From positions 558,001 to 622,000 of the forward strand of contig NZ_JAOYOD010000001.1 of assembly GCF_025833875.1 (NCBI RefSeq): 64,000 nucleotides of DNA, given 5' to 3'. Both the position numbers and the translations under genes were made by a program. Below the pieces are notes generated by a model that searched no databases, had not been told where the DNA came from, and was given only the letters and a program-made list of their open reading frames with translations. Below, one piece after another: positions 48,643 to 58,372 of this stretch; the stretch's first letter is position 1; each line of letters opens with the position of its first letter. The stretch comes from Reichenbachiella ulvae. GTDB lineage: Bacteria; Bacteroidota; Bacteroidia; Cytophagales; Cyclobacteriaceae.

Positions 48643-50136
48643 ATGAGTGACATCAGTCAAAAGGAAATTTTCGGTCATCCAAGAGGATTAGCAGTTCTGT
48701 TTTTTACAGAAATGTGGGAGAGGTTTAGTTACTATGGTATGCGCGGTTTGCTGGTGCTTTATCTGGTCGATGATATTGCAAATGGAGGTTTTGGCTGGAG
48801 TCAGGTTGAGGCTCTTTCTCTCTATGGAACATATACAATGATGGTCTATATCATGGGGATACCTGGAGGGGTTCTGGCTGATAAATTTGTAGGTCAAAAG
48901 AAGGCCGTTATGATAGGGGGTGGACTGCTTGTTTTGGGTCATGGGATTATGGCCTTGCCCGGGGAGTTGATGTTCTACATTGCCATCACTTTGATCGTCC
49001 TTGGAGTGGGTGCATTGAAGGCCAATATTTCTACCATGGTTGGTCAGCTTTATCGACAGGGTGACCCTCGTAGAGACAAAGGTTTTACTATCTTCTATAT
49101 GGGGATTAATCTGGGGTCTGCTTTGTCCTCTTTGATCGTAGGTTATATTGGTCAGGTTTACGGTTGGCACTGGGGATTTGGTCTTGCTGGAATTGGTATG
49201 TTGTTCGGTCAGCTGCAATTTGTTTTCGGTGGTAAGTATCTTCAGGGGATTGGCGAATTGAAGAAAGAATTGCCAAAAGAAGAGGTCTTACCTGATAGCC
49301 GCATTCATATCAATCGTTTAAAACAAAATCCAATGTCGCTGGTTGTCGTAGTAATTGCTGCTTTGGTTGGTGCTTACGTTTTTGTTGAGGTGAGCTATTT
49401 GTTTGGAATTCTACTTATGATATCTTCTTTGTTCATAGGTTTTGGTATCAATATTTATAAGTACGAATTGGATTCGATCGAAAGAGATCGAGTGATTGTA
49501 TTATTGATTTCTTTTTTGATGGTGATTGCCTTCTTCGGTGCTTTCGAGCAGGCAGGTGGATTGATGAATCTATACACAGATCAAAAAACCGATAAAAGTG
49601 TATTTGGTTGGTTTGAAATGACCGCTGCTCAATTCCAATTCTTTAATCCAGGTTTTATTCTCATGTTTGGTTTGCCAGTGGCTGCCTTCTGGGGTTGGAT
49701 GACTCAGAAAGGAAAGGAAGATTCGGCACTTTTTAAAATGGCTACAGGTAATATTATCATGGGGCTTGGTTTTGTATTGATGGTTGGTGCAACTATTCAA
49801 TTTGCTGGAGGGGAACTCGCTAGTATGTGGTGGGTGGTAGGAGCCTATCTTTTGCATACGATCGGGGAACTATGTTTATCTCCAGTTTCTCTTTCGTTTA
49901 CCACTAAGCTCGCTCCTGCGAGATATGGGTCAATCATGATGGGACTCTATTTCGCCATGACAGGTTTTGGGAATAAGGTAGCAGGGCTATTAGGTGAATC
50001 TGCATCCGAACTTGGTGAATACGCTGTATTTGCTGGAATTGGTGGTTTCTCCGTAGGGTTTGGCTTGCTGCTGATTGTATTCTTGAAAAAACTCAAAAAA
50101 TTGACACATGGAGCAGAAGACAATATACATGATTAA
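48643..50136 (+). CDS. POT/PTR-family proton-coupled oligopeptide transporter
   Basis: The 497-residue major-facilitator protein has about 14 hydrophobic segments. The N-terminal helix carries EMWERFSYYGMRGLLVLYL, the ExxERFxYY motif of proton-dependent oligopeptide transporters (DtpA/YdgR group). GADKFVGQKKAVMIGG-like loop 2-3 and the FYMGINLGS segment also fit. It imports di- and tripeptides with protons across the inner membrane. It stands alone behind the long T-rich non-coding stretch, which could contain its promoter or leader. Confidence 0.93.
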   Translation: MSDISQKEIFGHPRGLAVLFFTEMWERFSYYGMRGLLVLYLVDDIANGGFGWSQVEALSLYGTYTMMVYIMGIPGGVLADKFVGQKKAVMIGGGLLVLGHGIMALPGELMFYIAITLIVLGVGALKANISTMVGQLYRQGDPRRDKGFTIFYMGINLGSALSSLIVGYIGQVYGWHWGFGLAGIGMLFGQLQFVFGGKYLQGIGELKKELPKEEVLPDSRIHINRLKQNPMSLVVVVIAALVGAYVFVEVSYLFGILLMISSLFIGFGINIYKYELDSIERDRVIVLLISFLMVIAFFGAFEQAGGLMNLYTDQKTDKSVFGWFEMTAAQFQFFNPGFILMFGLPVAAFWGWMTQKGKEDSALFKMATGNIIMGLGFVLMVGATIQFAGGELASMWWVVGAYLLHTIGELCLSPVSLSFTTKLAPARYGSIMMGLYFAMTGFGNKVAGLLGESASELGEYAVFAGIGGFSVGFGLLLIVFLKKLKKLTHGAEDNIHD

Positions 50137-50233
50137 AGTATTAATTATTAAAGTTGAAGTTGTGTTTAATAAGTAGATTCATAAATTTGTTCTGAAAACA
50201 AACCAATTGTTTAAACATAAATAAAAATCCATC

Positions 50234-50716
50234 ATGAAGAAGTTATTATTAGTGGGGCTTTTCGCTTTTGCATTTGCAGGGGCTCAAGCTCAAGAATTAG
50301 GTATCAGATCTGGTGTTAGTGCAGGGAACAATGTAGCGGTTGACGCTTTGTTGTCTGTGGGAGAGTTTAGTCGAATACATGCTAATGCCTCAGTAGGTGG
50401 AGGAATTGGAGTGGATGTACTTTGGGATTTCTTTTATCGTCCTTTTGATATCAGTGGAGAAAATGGATTTGGTTGGTACATGGGGGTAGGACCTTCTATG
50501 TATGCAGGTAGAAGATATGGACATTGGGGAAATGATCCTTTACTAACTGATAATGTTTTTTTATTGGGAGCCAGTTTTGAGATTGGAATAGATTATCACT
50601 TTGATTTTCCATTAGCACTAGCGGTTGATTATCGTCCAACATTTTGGATTGTAGAAGAAACTCATTTTGGAGCAGGTGGTTTTGGCGTAATGGCCAGATA
50701 TTGCTTCGGTAAATAA
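50234..50716 (+). CDS. Small outer-membrane beta-barrel-like protein
   Basis: The 160-residue protein has a signal peptide (1-19, ending AQAQ) and then Gly- and aromatic-rich alternating strands (GIRSGVSAGNNVAVDALLSV, FGWYMGVGPSMYAGRRYGHW) ending in a Phe-containing terminal strand (GVMARYCFGK). This suits a small outer-membrane barrel. It is not recognised more precisely. It is separated by 97 bases from the transporter gene and followed by a strong terminator. Confidence 0.7.
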   Translation: MKKLLLVGLFAFAFAGAQAQELGIRSGVSAGNNVAVDALLSVGEFSRIHANASVGGGIGVDVLWDFFYRPFDISGENGFGWYMGVGPSMYAGRRYGHWGNDPLLTDNVFLLGASFEIGIDYHFDFPLALAVDYRPTFWIVEETHFGAGGFGVMARYCFGK

Positions 50717-50735
50717 TCTGCATAAGAATTTGAAC

Positions 50736-50773
50736 AAAAAAGCCTGATTGGATCTCCAGTCAGGCTTTTTTTA
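50736..50773. terminator. Bidirectional rho-independent terminator
   Basis: AGCCTGA (50741-50747) pairs with TCAGGCT (50760-50766), extended by an inner TGG/CCA helix. It is flanked by an A-run on one side and seven T on the other, and serves the barrel gene and the convergent carbonic anhydrase gene. Confidence 0.88.
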
Positions 50774-50790
50774 TGAGATGGAAGAAACCA

Positions 50791-51417
50791 CTAATCCAAA
50801 TGGTAGATTTCCATGATGTGCTCTAAAGTTTTCTCAAAATCAATTTTCAAATCAATGAGTTTACCTGAATGGATGTCGAAAACCCACCCATGTACAGTTA
50901 GGCCTCTATCTCTATAAGCTCTTTGAACTTCTGCAGTTTTGATCACATTGATGCACTGCTCCTGAACATTTAACTCAACCAAACGATTGTACCTTTGATC
51001 TTCGTCTTTGATATCATTCAATTCTTCTTTATGAATTCTGTATACATCTCTAATGTTTCTCAACCATGGGTTCAGAATGCCTAGGTCTTGAGACTGCATG
51101 GCTGCCTTAACACCCCCGCAGAAATAGTGACCGCAGACTACCACATGATTTACTTTCAAATGTAAAACTGCATAGTCAATTACAGACATGGCGCTTAGGT
51201 CTGTATTTGGTACCATGTTGGCGATGTTTCTATGCACAAAAGCCTCTCCTGGTGAAATGCCCATTAATTCTTCTGCTGTAACCCTACTATCAGAACACCC
51301 GATATAGAGAATTTCAGGGGATTGTCCTTTAGATAAGTTGTTGAAGTAGTTTGAATCAACATTCAATTTTTCTTCTACCCAACTTTTGTTGTTTTTAAAT
51401 ATTTTTTCTAATTCCAT
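50791..51417 (-). CDS. can: Beta-class carbonic anhydrase
   Basis: The 208-residue protein has the zinc site of beta carbonic anhydrases: CSDSR (Cys41, Asp43, Arg45) and HYFCGG (His97, Cys100), with EAFVHRNIANMV between. It interconverts CO2 and bicarbonate in the cytoplasm. It is a single gene on the minus strand, with 304 bases separating it from the divergent corA. Confidence 0.96.
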   Translation of the reverse strand: MELEKIFKNNKSWVEEKLNVDSNYFNNLSKGQSPEILYIGCSDSRVTAEELMGISPGEAFVHRNIANMVPNTDLSAMSVIDYAVLHLKVNHVVVCGHYFCGGVKAAMQSQDLGILNPWLRNIRDVYRIHKEELNDIKDEDQRYNRLVELNVQEQCINVIKTAEVQRAYRDRGLTVHGWVFDIHSGKLIDLKIDFEKTLEHIMEIYHLD

Positions 51418-51721
51418 TACAATTTGATTTTCCGTTTTTAGTCATTCGATCAAGAAGGAATCACCAAGATAGTTTAAAATAACGTTTACTTGATTTCAGA
51501 TCAGTGCTTCTTGCATTCTAATTTTTCAGTGCTTTCTGTTTTGAGTTGAAAAATTAATGGATCAATACCCAATTGCGAAATTAAGAAGGATCAAATGCTG
51601 CCAGATACCGAATTAGCCTGGTTGTTGTATCCGTATTTGTTGGGATAGAAGGGAATGGTCGTCGAAAGCTGCATAAGTGAATGCGATTATTTACCTTCAA
51701 GCCTGTATAAAAACTATCACT
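51418..51721. other. Intergenic region between divergent can and corA
   Basis: 304 AT-rich bases that should hold the two divergent promoters. I found no pair of elements good enough to call. A frame from GTG 51677 runs into corA, but adds 15 unconserved-looking residues. Confidence 0.45.
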
Positions 51722-52780
51722 ATGACCAAACAAAGTTCATTCCTGAAACATATGACCAGTACCGCTCCCGGTTCTTTGATTTTCGTTGGGGAACAAAAAA
51801 TGGAACATCCAGTCATTCGACTGATGCAGTATGACGAAAGTGAATGCACCGAAAAATCAGTGGCCGAGGTAGATCAGGTTTTTGATTATTTGGATCAGGG
51901 CAAAAAGTGTTGGGTGAATATCGACGGGCTACATGATGCGAGCGTGGTAGAAAATATCGGAGAGAGATTGAACCTCGACTCGCTGATGCTGGAAGATATC
52001 CTGGATACCTCCCAGAGACCCAAATGCGAAGTGTACAATGGTCATTTGTATATTGTGCTGAGGATGATTCGCTATGATGCAGTGAAGGATGTGACTACTT
52101 CGGAGCAGTTTAGTATGGTTTTGGGTGAGAACTATCTTTTTACTTTTCAAGAAGTCGAAGGGGATGTGCTGGACTCGGTCAGAGACAGAATCAGACAGCA
52201 AAAAACCCGAATTAAGAATCGCAGTATAGATTATTTGGCTTATGCATTGATAGACGCTATTGTGGATAATTATATTTATTCCATTGAGCAGTTTGGGGTG
52301 AGAATAGAGGATATAGATCAGAAGGTAATTATGAATCCTAAAAAAGATATCCTGGAGCAGATCAACTACTACAAACGTCAGGTCAATTATCTAAGGAAAG
52401 TGATCCGACCCGTTAGGGCCGCCGTTTTTCAGTTCGATAAATCGGAGTTTATCGAAAAGTCTAACAAGCATTTCTTAAAGGACCTTCACGACCATGTGAC
52501 CATTGCTACAGAAGCCATCGAGACTTATCGTGAGTTGCTCAACGAGCAATTGAGCGTCTACCATACCAATATGTCCAATAAGCTGAATGAAATCATTCGA
52601 TTGTTGACGATCTATTCGGTCATTTTTAGTCCTTTGACTTTTTTGGTTGGCGTCTATGGTATGAACTTCAGGTATTTTCCAGAATTAGATTTCAAATATG
52701 CCTACCCGATATTTTGGGTAGTGATGCTGGGGATTTCAGGTACTATGGTTTTTTATTTTAAAAAGAAAAGGTGGTTATAA
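51722..52780 (+). CDS. corA: CorA-family magnesium/cobalt transporter
   Basis: The 352-residue protein from ATG 51722 has a large soluble N-terminal alpha/beta domain, a long stalk helix region (about 200-290, with YYKRQVNYLRKVIRPVRAAV) and two C-terminal transmembrane helices. The signature YGMN follows the first (SPLTFLVGVYGMNFRYFPEL), and the tail is basic (FKKKRWL). It forms a pentameric Mg2+ channel in the inner membrane. The short version was preferred over GTG 51677. Confidence 0.95.
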   Translation: MTKQSSFLKHMTSTAPGSLIFVGEQKMEHPVIRLMQYDESECTEKSVAEVDQVFDYLDQGKKCWVNIDGLHDASVVENIGERLNLDSLMLEDILDTSQRPKCEVYNGHLYIVLRMIRYDAVKDVTTSEQFSMVLGENYLFTFQEVEGDVLDSVRDRIRQQKTRIKNRSIDYLAYALIDAIVDNYIYSIEQFGVRIEDIDQKVIMNPKKDILEQINYYKRQVNYLRKVIRPVRAAVFQFDKSEFIEKSNKHFLKDLHDHVTIATEAIETYRELLNEQLSVYHTNMSNKLNEIIRLLTIYSVIFSPLTFLVGVYGMNFRYFPELDFKYAYPIFWVVMLGISGTMVFYFKKKRWL

Positions 52781-52851
52781 CCTCTGCTTGTAATTGCAAA
52801 AGGTTTAAGTTGTATTATTGCTAACTACACGCCTGACTGAATTCGATAAAT

Positions 52852-53676
52852 ATGAAAGTATTGAATAGATATTTTAATAGAAAAAAGACGCCCAAATCTG
52901 ATTCGTCTAAGCCCAAAGAGGGCAAAGAGATATTAGAGGAGCAGATTGATATGAGCATGAAAGAGTTCAATCGTTCGAATTTGGGCCTTTTTATGTCAGC
53001 TTTTACTGCGGGTCTGGAGATTGGTTTTAGTGTCCTATTCATGGGGACAATATTTACCATGTTTGGTGAGCAGTTGAGTCCTGAGGTGATGAAGCTACTG
53101 ATGGCTCTGTGCTATCCGATTGGTTTTATTTTTGTGATCATAGGACGCTCAGAGCTTTTTACAGAGCATACCTCATTAGCCATTCTGCCTGCGCTGAATG
53201 GGTCGGTCAGGTTTCGCAATATTTTAGTGTTATGGGCCCTGGTATATTCCGGTAATCTGATTGGGGGATATATCTTTAGTCTTTTGATTTCTAAAATTGG
53301 TCCAGTGGTGGGCTTTATTAAGCCATCTACTTTTCATCATTTGGCCGAAGAACTGGTTGATTACAATTGGGATACCATTTTACTCAGTGCGCTTCTGGCG
53401 GGTTGGATGATGGGGCTTTTGGGTTGGTTGGTCACTTCCTCCCAAGATACTATCAGCCGTATTTTGGTCATTTCATTGGTCACCTTCATTATCGGTGTGG
53501 CAGGACTGCATCACTGCATTGTTGGCTCTATCGAAGTATTTACTGGTGTGCTTAGCAGTTCTGAGATCACATTTGATGACTATCTGAAGTTTCAATTCTG
53601 GGCCACAGTGGGGAATGCCGTTGGGGGCAGTGTCTTTGTGGCCATTCTGAAATTCAGTCATGTGAGGTTCAAATGA
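52852..53676 (+). CDS. Formate/nitrite transporter (FNT) family membrane protein
   Basis: The 274-residue protein has a charged cytoplasmic N-terminus (to about 40), then six hydrophobic segments with the family pattern GRSELFTEHTSLAILPALNG and a second half with GLHHCIVGSIEVFTGVL, where the central pore His of FNT channels is expected. It resembles the YfdC branch more than FocA. The substrate (formate, nitrite, acetate, other small anion) cannot be read. It lies 71 bases after corA on the same strand. Confidence 0.85.
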   Translation: MKVLNRYFNRKKTPKSDSSKPKEGKEILEEQIDMSMKEFNRSNLGLFMSAFTAGLEIGFSVLFMGTIFTMFGEQLSPEVMKLLMALCYPIGFIFVIIGRSELFTEHTSLAILPALNGSVRFRNILVLWALVYSGNLIGGYIFSLLISKIGPVVGFIKPSTFHHLAEELVDYNWDTILLSALLAGWMMGLLGWLVTSSQDTISRILVISLVTFIIGVAGLHHCIVGSIEVFTGVLSSSEITFDDYLKFQFWATVGNAVGGSVFVAILKFSHVRFK

Positions 53677-53732
53677 GTAGGTGATCATAGCTGGAATTGA
53701 TAGTACGGCAGATTAGTACTACCTTTAAGCCT

Positions 53733-54077
53733 ATGCGCGCACTGATAGTAGATGACGAAGAGGATATAGGTTTGATGGTGAGTCGATTTCTGGAAAAGGA
53801 AGGGCTAGAGGTAGACTATGCGGACCGAGTAGTCAAAGCACGGGATTTGATTCAATCGTCTGAATACGAGATTTTTTTTCTAGACCTTAATCTGCCAGAT
53901 GGTACGGGCTTTGATTTGATGGCTGATATTCGAGATCACTCAGCTGATGCCAGAGTGGTGATCATCAGTGCATACGATGGCGTGTTTGAAAACCGAAAGG
54001 CCAAGGAATTGTCGATCAATCACTTTATCAAGAAACCTTTTACCAAAAAGCAGGTATTAGAAGTAATACCTTCGTAA
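53733..54077 (+). CDS. Single-domain response regulator (CheY-like receiver)
   Basis: The 114-residue receiver domain from ATG 53733 starts MRALIVDDEEDIG (acid pair Asp7/Asp8), has the phospho-acceptor Asp51 in FFLDLNLPDGTG and the conserved Lys-Pro (KKP, about 100-102). No output domain is present, so it works as a phosphorelay intermediate or binds a target protein. A longer frame from TTG 53697 is not supported by the family. The NtrC-like regulator gene begins 18 bases after it. Confidence 0.92.
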   Translation: MRALIVDDEEDIGLMVSRFLEKEGLEVDYADRVVKARDLIQSSEYEIFFLDLNLPDGTGFDLMADIRDHSADARVVIISAYDGVFENRKAKELSINHFIKKPFTKKQVLEVIPS

Positions 54078-54095
54078 CGCTAAGATTTCAACTCT

Positions 54096-55490
54096 ATGAG
54101 CAAAATTCTGATTGTAGATGATGAGGCAGACATTTGTCTTCTACTCAAGAAGTTTTTTACTAAGAATGGATATGAGGCACAGACCGCATCGGATGGGGAA
54201 GAAGCCATTTCTTTTCTGAAATCCAATCCAGTGGATCTGGTGATTTGTGATTTTAAACTTCCAGACTACAATGGACTTGAGATTTTGCAAAAGATCAAGA
54301 TCATCAACTCTAAGATTCAAGTGATCATGATTACGGGTTACTCTGATGTCAGAATTGCCGTTGATGCTTTGAAGAAAGGTGCCTATGACTATGTAACCAA
54401 GCCCTTGTATCCAGAAGAGATTTTACTGACTGTGAAGAATGCCTTGGCTGCAGAGCCTAAGCAGGTGGTTTCTACTGCCAATCAGAAACAAAAACAACGA
54501 ACGCCAAGGTCTAAAAAGAATGCGCAGGCTGATTATATAGTTGGGAATTCTCCTCAGGCGCTCAACGTGCAGAAGCATATAGAGCTGATTGCTCCGACAG
54601 ATATGTCGGTAATTATTTTGGGAGAAACAGGGACAGGAAAGGAATATGTAGCCAAGTCCATTCATCGATTGAGTAAGCGAAAGGATCAGGCATTTGTCGC
54701 ATTGGACTGTGGAGCACTACCTGAAGAGTTAGCCGCCAGTGAACTTTTTGGACATATCAAGGGATCCTTTACGGGAGCCATAGATGACAAGGAGGGGTGT
54801 TTCGAAAGAGCCAATGGTGGTACCTTGTTTTTGGATGAGCTGGGAAATTTGAGCTATGAAAATCAGATCAAATTACTTAGGGTTTTACAGGAGAGATATG
54901 TGCGAAGAGTGGGAGGAGCTAAGGATCTTCCTGTAGATGTGAGAGTGATCGTAGCGACCAATGAGGACCTAAAAGAGGCAGTTAGAGAAGGAGAGTTTAG
55001 GGAGGACCTTTTTCATAGAGTGAATGAATTCAGTATTGAATTGGCGCCATTGAGGGAACGCGGAGAAGATATCATACTTTTTGCTGAGCAGTTTTTGAAC
55101 AAGGCCAATGAGCAACTTGACAAATCAGTTGAAGGCTTTGATGACAAGGCATTGGCTATACTGAAAAGTCACCATTGGCATGGAAACTTGCGTGAGTTAG
55201 GTAATGTAGTGAAGAGGGCAGTTTTGCTTTGTCAGCATAAGTATATAGAAGATAGTTGTTTACCGACTGAACTGGTACATCCAGAAAATGAAGAACATTC
55301 TGAGATTGCTATTAATCTGAATGGGGGGATCCCTAGTAGCCTAAAAGCGGTCGTGGAGCAAGCAGAAAAAACAGCCATTCTGGAGGTTTTGAAAAAGACA
55401 AACAACAATAAATCTAAAACTGCAGAGCTACTGGAAGTGGACAGAAAAACACTGTATAACAAGATTGCTCAGTACGATATCGACCTTTGA
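54096..55490 (+). CDS. NtrC-family sigma-54-dependent response regulator
   Basis: The 464-residue protein has a receiver (1-115, phospho-acceptor Asp52), an AAA+ domain with Walker A GETGTGKE (176-183), the sigma-54 contact loop GSFTGA (223-228, Ser in the second position) and Walker B GGTLFLDE (241-248), and a Fis-type HTH at the C-terminus (NNNKSKTAELLEVDRKTLYN). It would activate sigma-54 promoters on phosphorylation. No clear sigma-54 site was seen nearby. Its stop directly abuts the stop of the convergent kinase gene. The PAS kinase at 56797 is a plausible partner. Confidence 0.95.
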   Translation: MSKILIVDDEADICLLLKKFFTKNGYEAQTASDGEEAISFLKSNPVDLVICDFKLPDYNGLEILQKIKIINSKIQVIMITGYSDVRIAVDALKKGAYDYVTKPLYPEEILLTVKNALAAEPKQVVSTANQKQKQRTPRSKKNAQADYIVGNSPQALNVQKHIELIAPTDMSVIILGETGTGKEYVAKSIHRLSKRKDQAFVALDCGALPEELAASELFGHIKGSFTGAIDDKEGCFERANGGTLFLDELGNLSYENQIKLLRVLQERYVRRVGGAKDLPVDVRVIVATNEDLKEAVREGEFREDLFHRVNEFSIELAPLRERGEDIILFAEQFLNKANEQLDKSVEGFDDKALAILKSHHWHGNLRELGNVVKRAVLLCQHKYIEDSCLPTELVHPENEEHSEIAINLNGGIPSSLKAVVEQAEKTAILEVLKKTNNNKSKTAELLEVDRKTLYNKIAQYDIDL

Positions 55491-56723
55491 TTATTTGGCC
55501 AGAGTAAATCGGAAGGTGGACCCTTTTCCTTCACTAGATTCTAATTCGATTAGGCCATCCAATGATTCAACCAGTCTTTTTACGGTAGCCAACCCTACAC
55601 CATTTCCTTTTTGACCATTTCGATCTGTGCTTTGCAGGGTTTGAAAGAGCTCGAATATTTTTGTTTTGGCCTTATCCGGGATTCCCGGTCCGTTGTCCTT
55701 CACTTCGAAGAGGTAGTGGTGATCCAGTTCTGATACCAAAATATCGATAATCGTTTCATCCTTGTCGCCATACTTGATGGCATTAGATATCAGGTTAATC
55801 AGGATTTGTTCGAGAGCAATTTTATTTACCCAGATTTCATCAAGGTCCGTTTTGTAATTTAATCTACATCCCTTCTGCTGAGAATATAACCCCAGAAAAT
55901 CCTCTATGAAGGTTTTGAGCTGGATGGTTTCTTTTTCTTGTTTGATGTACTCCTCATGTCTGCTGTAGGAGAGTAGACCGTCTACCAGGTTTTTTAGATT
56001 ACCACTGGACTTACCGATCATTTTGATGGTTTCAATGGCTGCTTTACTCATCCCTTCACTATGACTGGATAGCAAGTATTCTATCAATGCAGTGATGTTG
56101 TTGAGAGGTGATTTGATATCATGTGCTGCAATCATGGCGAACCGATCCAGCTGATGGTTTTTGTTTTCCAGAATCCCAATGGCTTGATTGAGATTCAAGT
56201 TCATTTTTCTCAACTTTAGCAGGTTTTCTACCTGGTGAGCCAATATTTTTAGGGATTGGATTTGTTGAGGGCTTAGGGTTTTGGTTTCAGAATCAATCAC
56301 GCATAATGTACCGAGGGGTTGGTCTTCCTCTCCGTGAAGGGGGACTCCTGCATAAAAAACAATATATGGATCCGAAGTGACGAGCGGGTTGTCTTTGAAG
56401 TTGTCGTGGTTTCGAGCATCTGGCACGATGAAGATGTCTTTGTCTTCATCAATCGCATGACTACAAAAAGAAACGGTGCGTGGAGTCTGTGGAGCTTCCA
56501 ATCCTACTTTTGATTTGAACCATTGGCGGTCGTCATCTACAAATGAGATCAAACTGATCGACGTGCCGCAGATTTGAGAAGCAAGCAAGGTCAATTCGTC
56601 AAAATCTGGGTCGGAAGGGGTATCTAATATCGAATAAGACTTCAGTACATTCAGTCTTTTCTTTTCTGCGTCTCTCTTCTCCAGTTCTGTCATTCTATCG
56701 TCAGCTTTGTTAAATCTACTCAT
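55491..56723 (-). CDS. GAF-domain sensor histidine kinase
   Basis: The 410-residue soluble protein has no signal or membrane segment. It has a GAF domain at about 38-170 (ICGTSISLISFVDDDRQWFK, SFCSHAI, with many such domains sensing small ligands or redox state), a short coiled coil, an H-box AAHDIKSPLNNI with His201, and an HATPase domain (NLISNAIKYGD, VKDNGPGIPDKAK, GNGVGLATVKRLV). It faces and abuts the NtrC-like gene, so it may feed one of the two regulators. The signal is unknown. Confidence 0.93.
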   Translation of the reverse strand: MSRFNKADDRMTELEKRDAEKKRLNVLKSYSILDTPSDPDFDELTLLASQICGTSISLISFVDDDRQWFKSKVGLEAPQTPRTVSFCSHAIDEDKDIFIVPDARNHDNFKDNPLVTSDPYIVFYAGVPLHGEEDQPLGTLCVIDSETKTLSPQQIQSLKILAHQVENLLKLRKMNLNLNQAIGILENKNHQLDRFAMIAAHDIKSPLNNITALIEYLLSSHSEGMSKAAIETIKMIGKSSGNLKNLVDGLLSYSRHEEYIKQEKETIQLKTFIEDFLGLYSQQKGCRLNYKTDLDEIWVNKIALEQILINLISNAIKYGDKDETIIDILVSELDHHYLFEVKDNGPGIPDKAKTKIFELFQTLQSTDRNGQKGNGVGLATVKRLVESLDGLIELESSEGKGSTFRFTLAK

Positions 56724-56796
56724 TTACTTTCGATGTACGAAGCTTGATTTGCTTATAGTTTTATAAATTTTCAACTTACGGTAATTCACTTCATTT

Positions 56797-58257
56797 ATGA
56801 TCAAAAGATTTCACCCCAATCAAAAGAACAGTTCCGAAGACTTGCTGCGAAGTATTTTAGACAGTGCATTCAACGGTATTTTGTCTTTTCGATCAATCAG
56901 AGATGAGCAAAATCAAATCGTAGATTTACAGTGGATCTTTATCAATGATGTGGCAGAGGAAATAGTCGGGAGGCATTCGGATGAATTGCTAGGAGAGTCC
57001 TTGAAGGAAACTGTGCCATTTTTTGTTGAATCGGGAATGAATGTACGATTGATGGAGGTGGCTGATCATGGCACGAGTCTGAGCTTCGAACAGGTATATC
57101 CTGAGGCCCAGCATCTCAGGTGGTTTCAGATATCCGTGGTGCAACTAGGAGATGGCTGTACGGTGACGATGCAGGATATCACCCAGTTCAAGGAGGCTAC
57201 CATGGAAGTGCAATCCAGAGAGAATAAGTATCAGCGATTGTTCGAAGAGTCCATCGATGGGATCTTCTTTGTGGATCATGATTTTTATTTTTTGGATGCC
57301 AATGAAGCTTTGATCAAGGGCTTTGGGTATACCCTGGAGGAGTTGAAACAGATGAGCTTTTCGCTGCTGTTTGAATCTTCGGAGGAATTTGAGAATTGGA
57401 GGGGGCAGCTGCAGTCTGTTGGGCGCAATGAGGAATTTGAAGTGACGCTGATCGATCGTGTACAGGGGATGAAATACTGCCTGGTCAATTGTGTGTCTAT
57501 CTATGATGCTGACTCCAAACAGGACAACTACATCGGGGTGATCCGAGACATGACCAAACGGAAAAAAGCAGAGTTACAGTTACTACGTGCCGAAAAGCTC
57601 TCCATGACGGGAAAGCTGGCAAGAACCATCGCTCATGAGGTTCGGAACCCACTCACCAATCTCTCACTGGCGCTTGAACAACTCAAGGATGAAATCGACG
57701 AGCAGGTCGAAGATGCAGACTTGTATTTTACCATCATATCCAGAAACACGGAACGTATCGGCAAGCTTATTTCAGATCTCCTGAACTCTTCCAAGCCAAA
57801 AGAACTGCAGCTTGAGAAACAAGCCTTAAATCCTTTGGTGCGAGAGGCACTGGACCTGGTACGAGACCGACTTCATTTGCAAAGCATGTCGCTGGTGGAA
57901 GGCTATGCAGATGATCTACCGGACCTGTCTTTAGATACTGATCAGCTCAAGATCGCACTCACCAATCTATTTATCAATGCCATTGAGGCGATGAAAGAGG
58001 AGCAGGGCCAACTCAAAGTAGCCACCTATTGGTTTGAGGATAAAATCTGCCTGGAGATAGGGGACAATGGGCAAGGCATATCCAAAGTAGATCAGCATCA
58101 GCTATTCGAGCCTTTCTTTACAGGTAAGAAGGAGGGAACTGGGCTAGGTCTCACCACCGTCCAAAACATTGTGCATAGTCATCAGGGCAGTATCACTATG
58201 GATAGCGAATTGGGAGAGGGGACTACCTTTTACATCTACTTCGATCCCGAGTTGTAG
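56797..58257 (+). CDS. PAS-domain sensor histidine kinase (NtrB-like)
   Basis: The 486-residue protein has two PAS domains (about 13-132 and 143-258; the second is canonical with FEESIDGIFFVDHDFYFLDA), H-box ARTIAHEVRNPLTNL with His280, and a compact HATPase domain (ALTNLFINAIEAM, IGDNGQGIS, GTGLGLTTVQNIV). The H-box and ATPase are of the NtrB type, which usually pairs with NtrC-type regulators, so the regulator at 54096 is the likely partner. No membrane segment is seen; it senses an internal signal. It is divergent from the GAF kinase. Confidence 0.93.
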   Translation: MIKRFHPNQKNSSEDLLRSILDSAFNGILSFRSIRDEQNQIVDLQWIFINDVAEEIVGRHSDELLGESLKETVPFFVESGMNVRLMEVADHGTSLSFEQVYPEAQHLRWFQISVVQLGDGCTVTMQDITQFKEATMEVQSRENKYQRLFEESIDGIFFVDHDFYFLDANEALIKGFGYTLEELKQMSFSLLFESSEEFENWRGQLQSVGRNEEFEVTLIDRVQGMKYCLVNCVSIYDADSKQDNYIGVIRDMTKRKKAELQLLRAEKLSMTGKLARTIAHEVRNPLTNLSLALEQLKDEIDEQVEDADLYFTIISRNTERIGKLISDLLNSSKPKELQLEKQALNPLVREALDLVRDRLHLQSMSLVEGYADDLPDLSLDTDQLKIALTNLFINAIEAMKEEQGQLKVATYWFEDKICLEIGDNGQGISKVDQHQLFEPFFTGKKEGTGLGLTTVQNIVHSHQGSITMDSELGEGTTFYIYFDPEL

Positions 58258-58372
58258 AATTCTCTCTACAAACCGGCGCTGGCTTCCACAGTTTTGCTCC
58301 ACATCACGGCTGTTTATTGGCTCCAAAGGCTTGTTTTCACTTTGGAATGAATATGGTATCTATAGTGGTGTC

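Noticed and set aside
53697..58257. Sigma-54 promoters around the NtrC-type regulator
   Set aside because: I noticed no convincing GG-N10-GC type site by eye; a matrix scan would be needed.
58169..58372. 68-residue N-terminal extension of Dps
   Set aside because: It overlaps the end of the PAS kinase gene in another frame and has no Dps-like sequence; ATG 58373 or 58391 fits the family.
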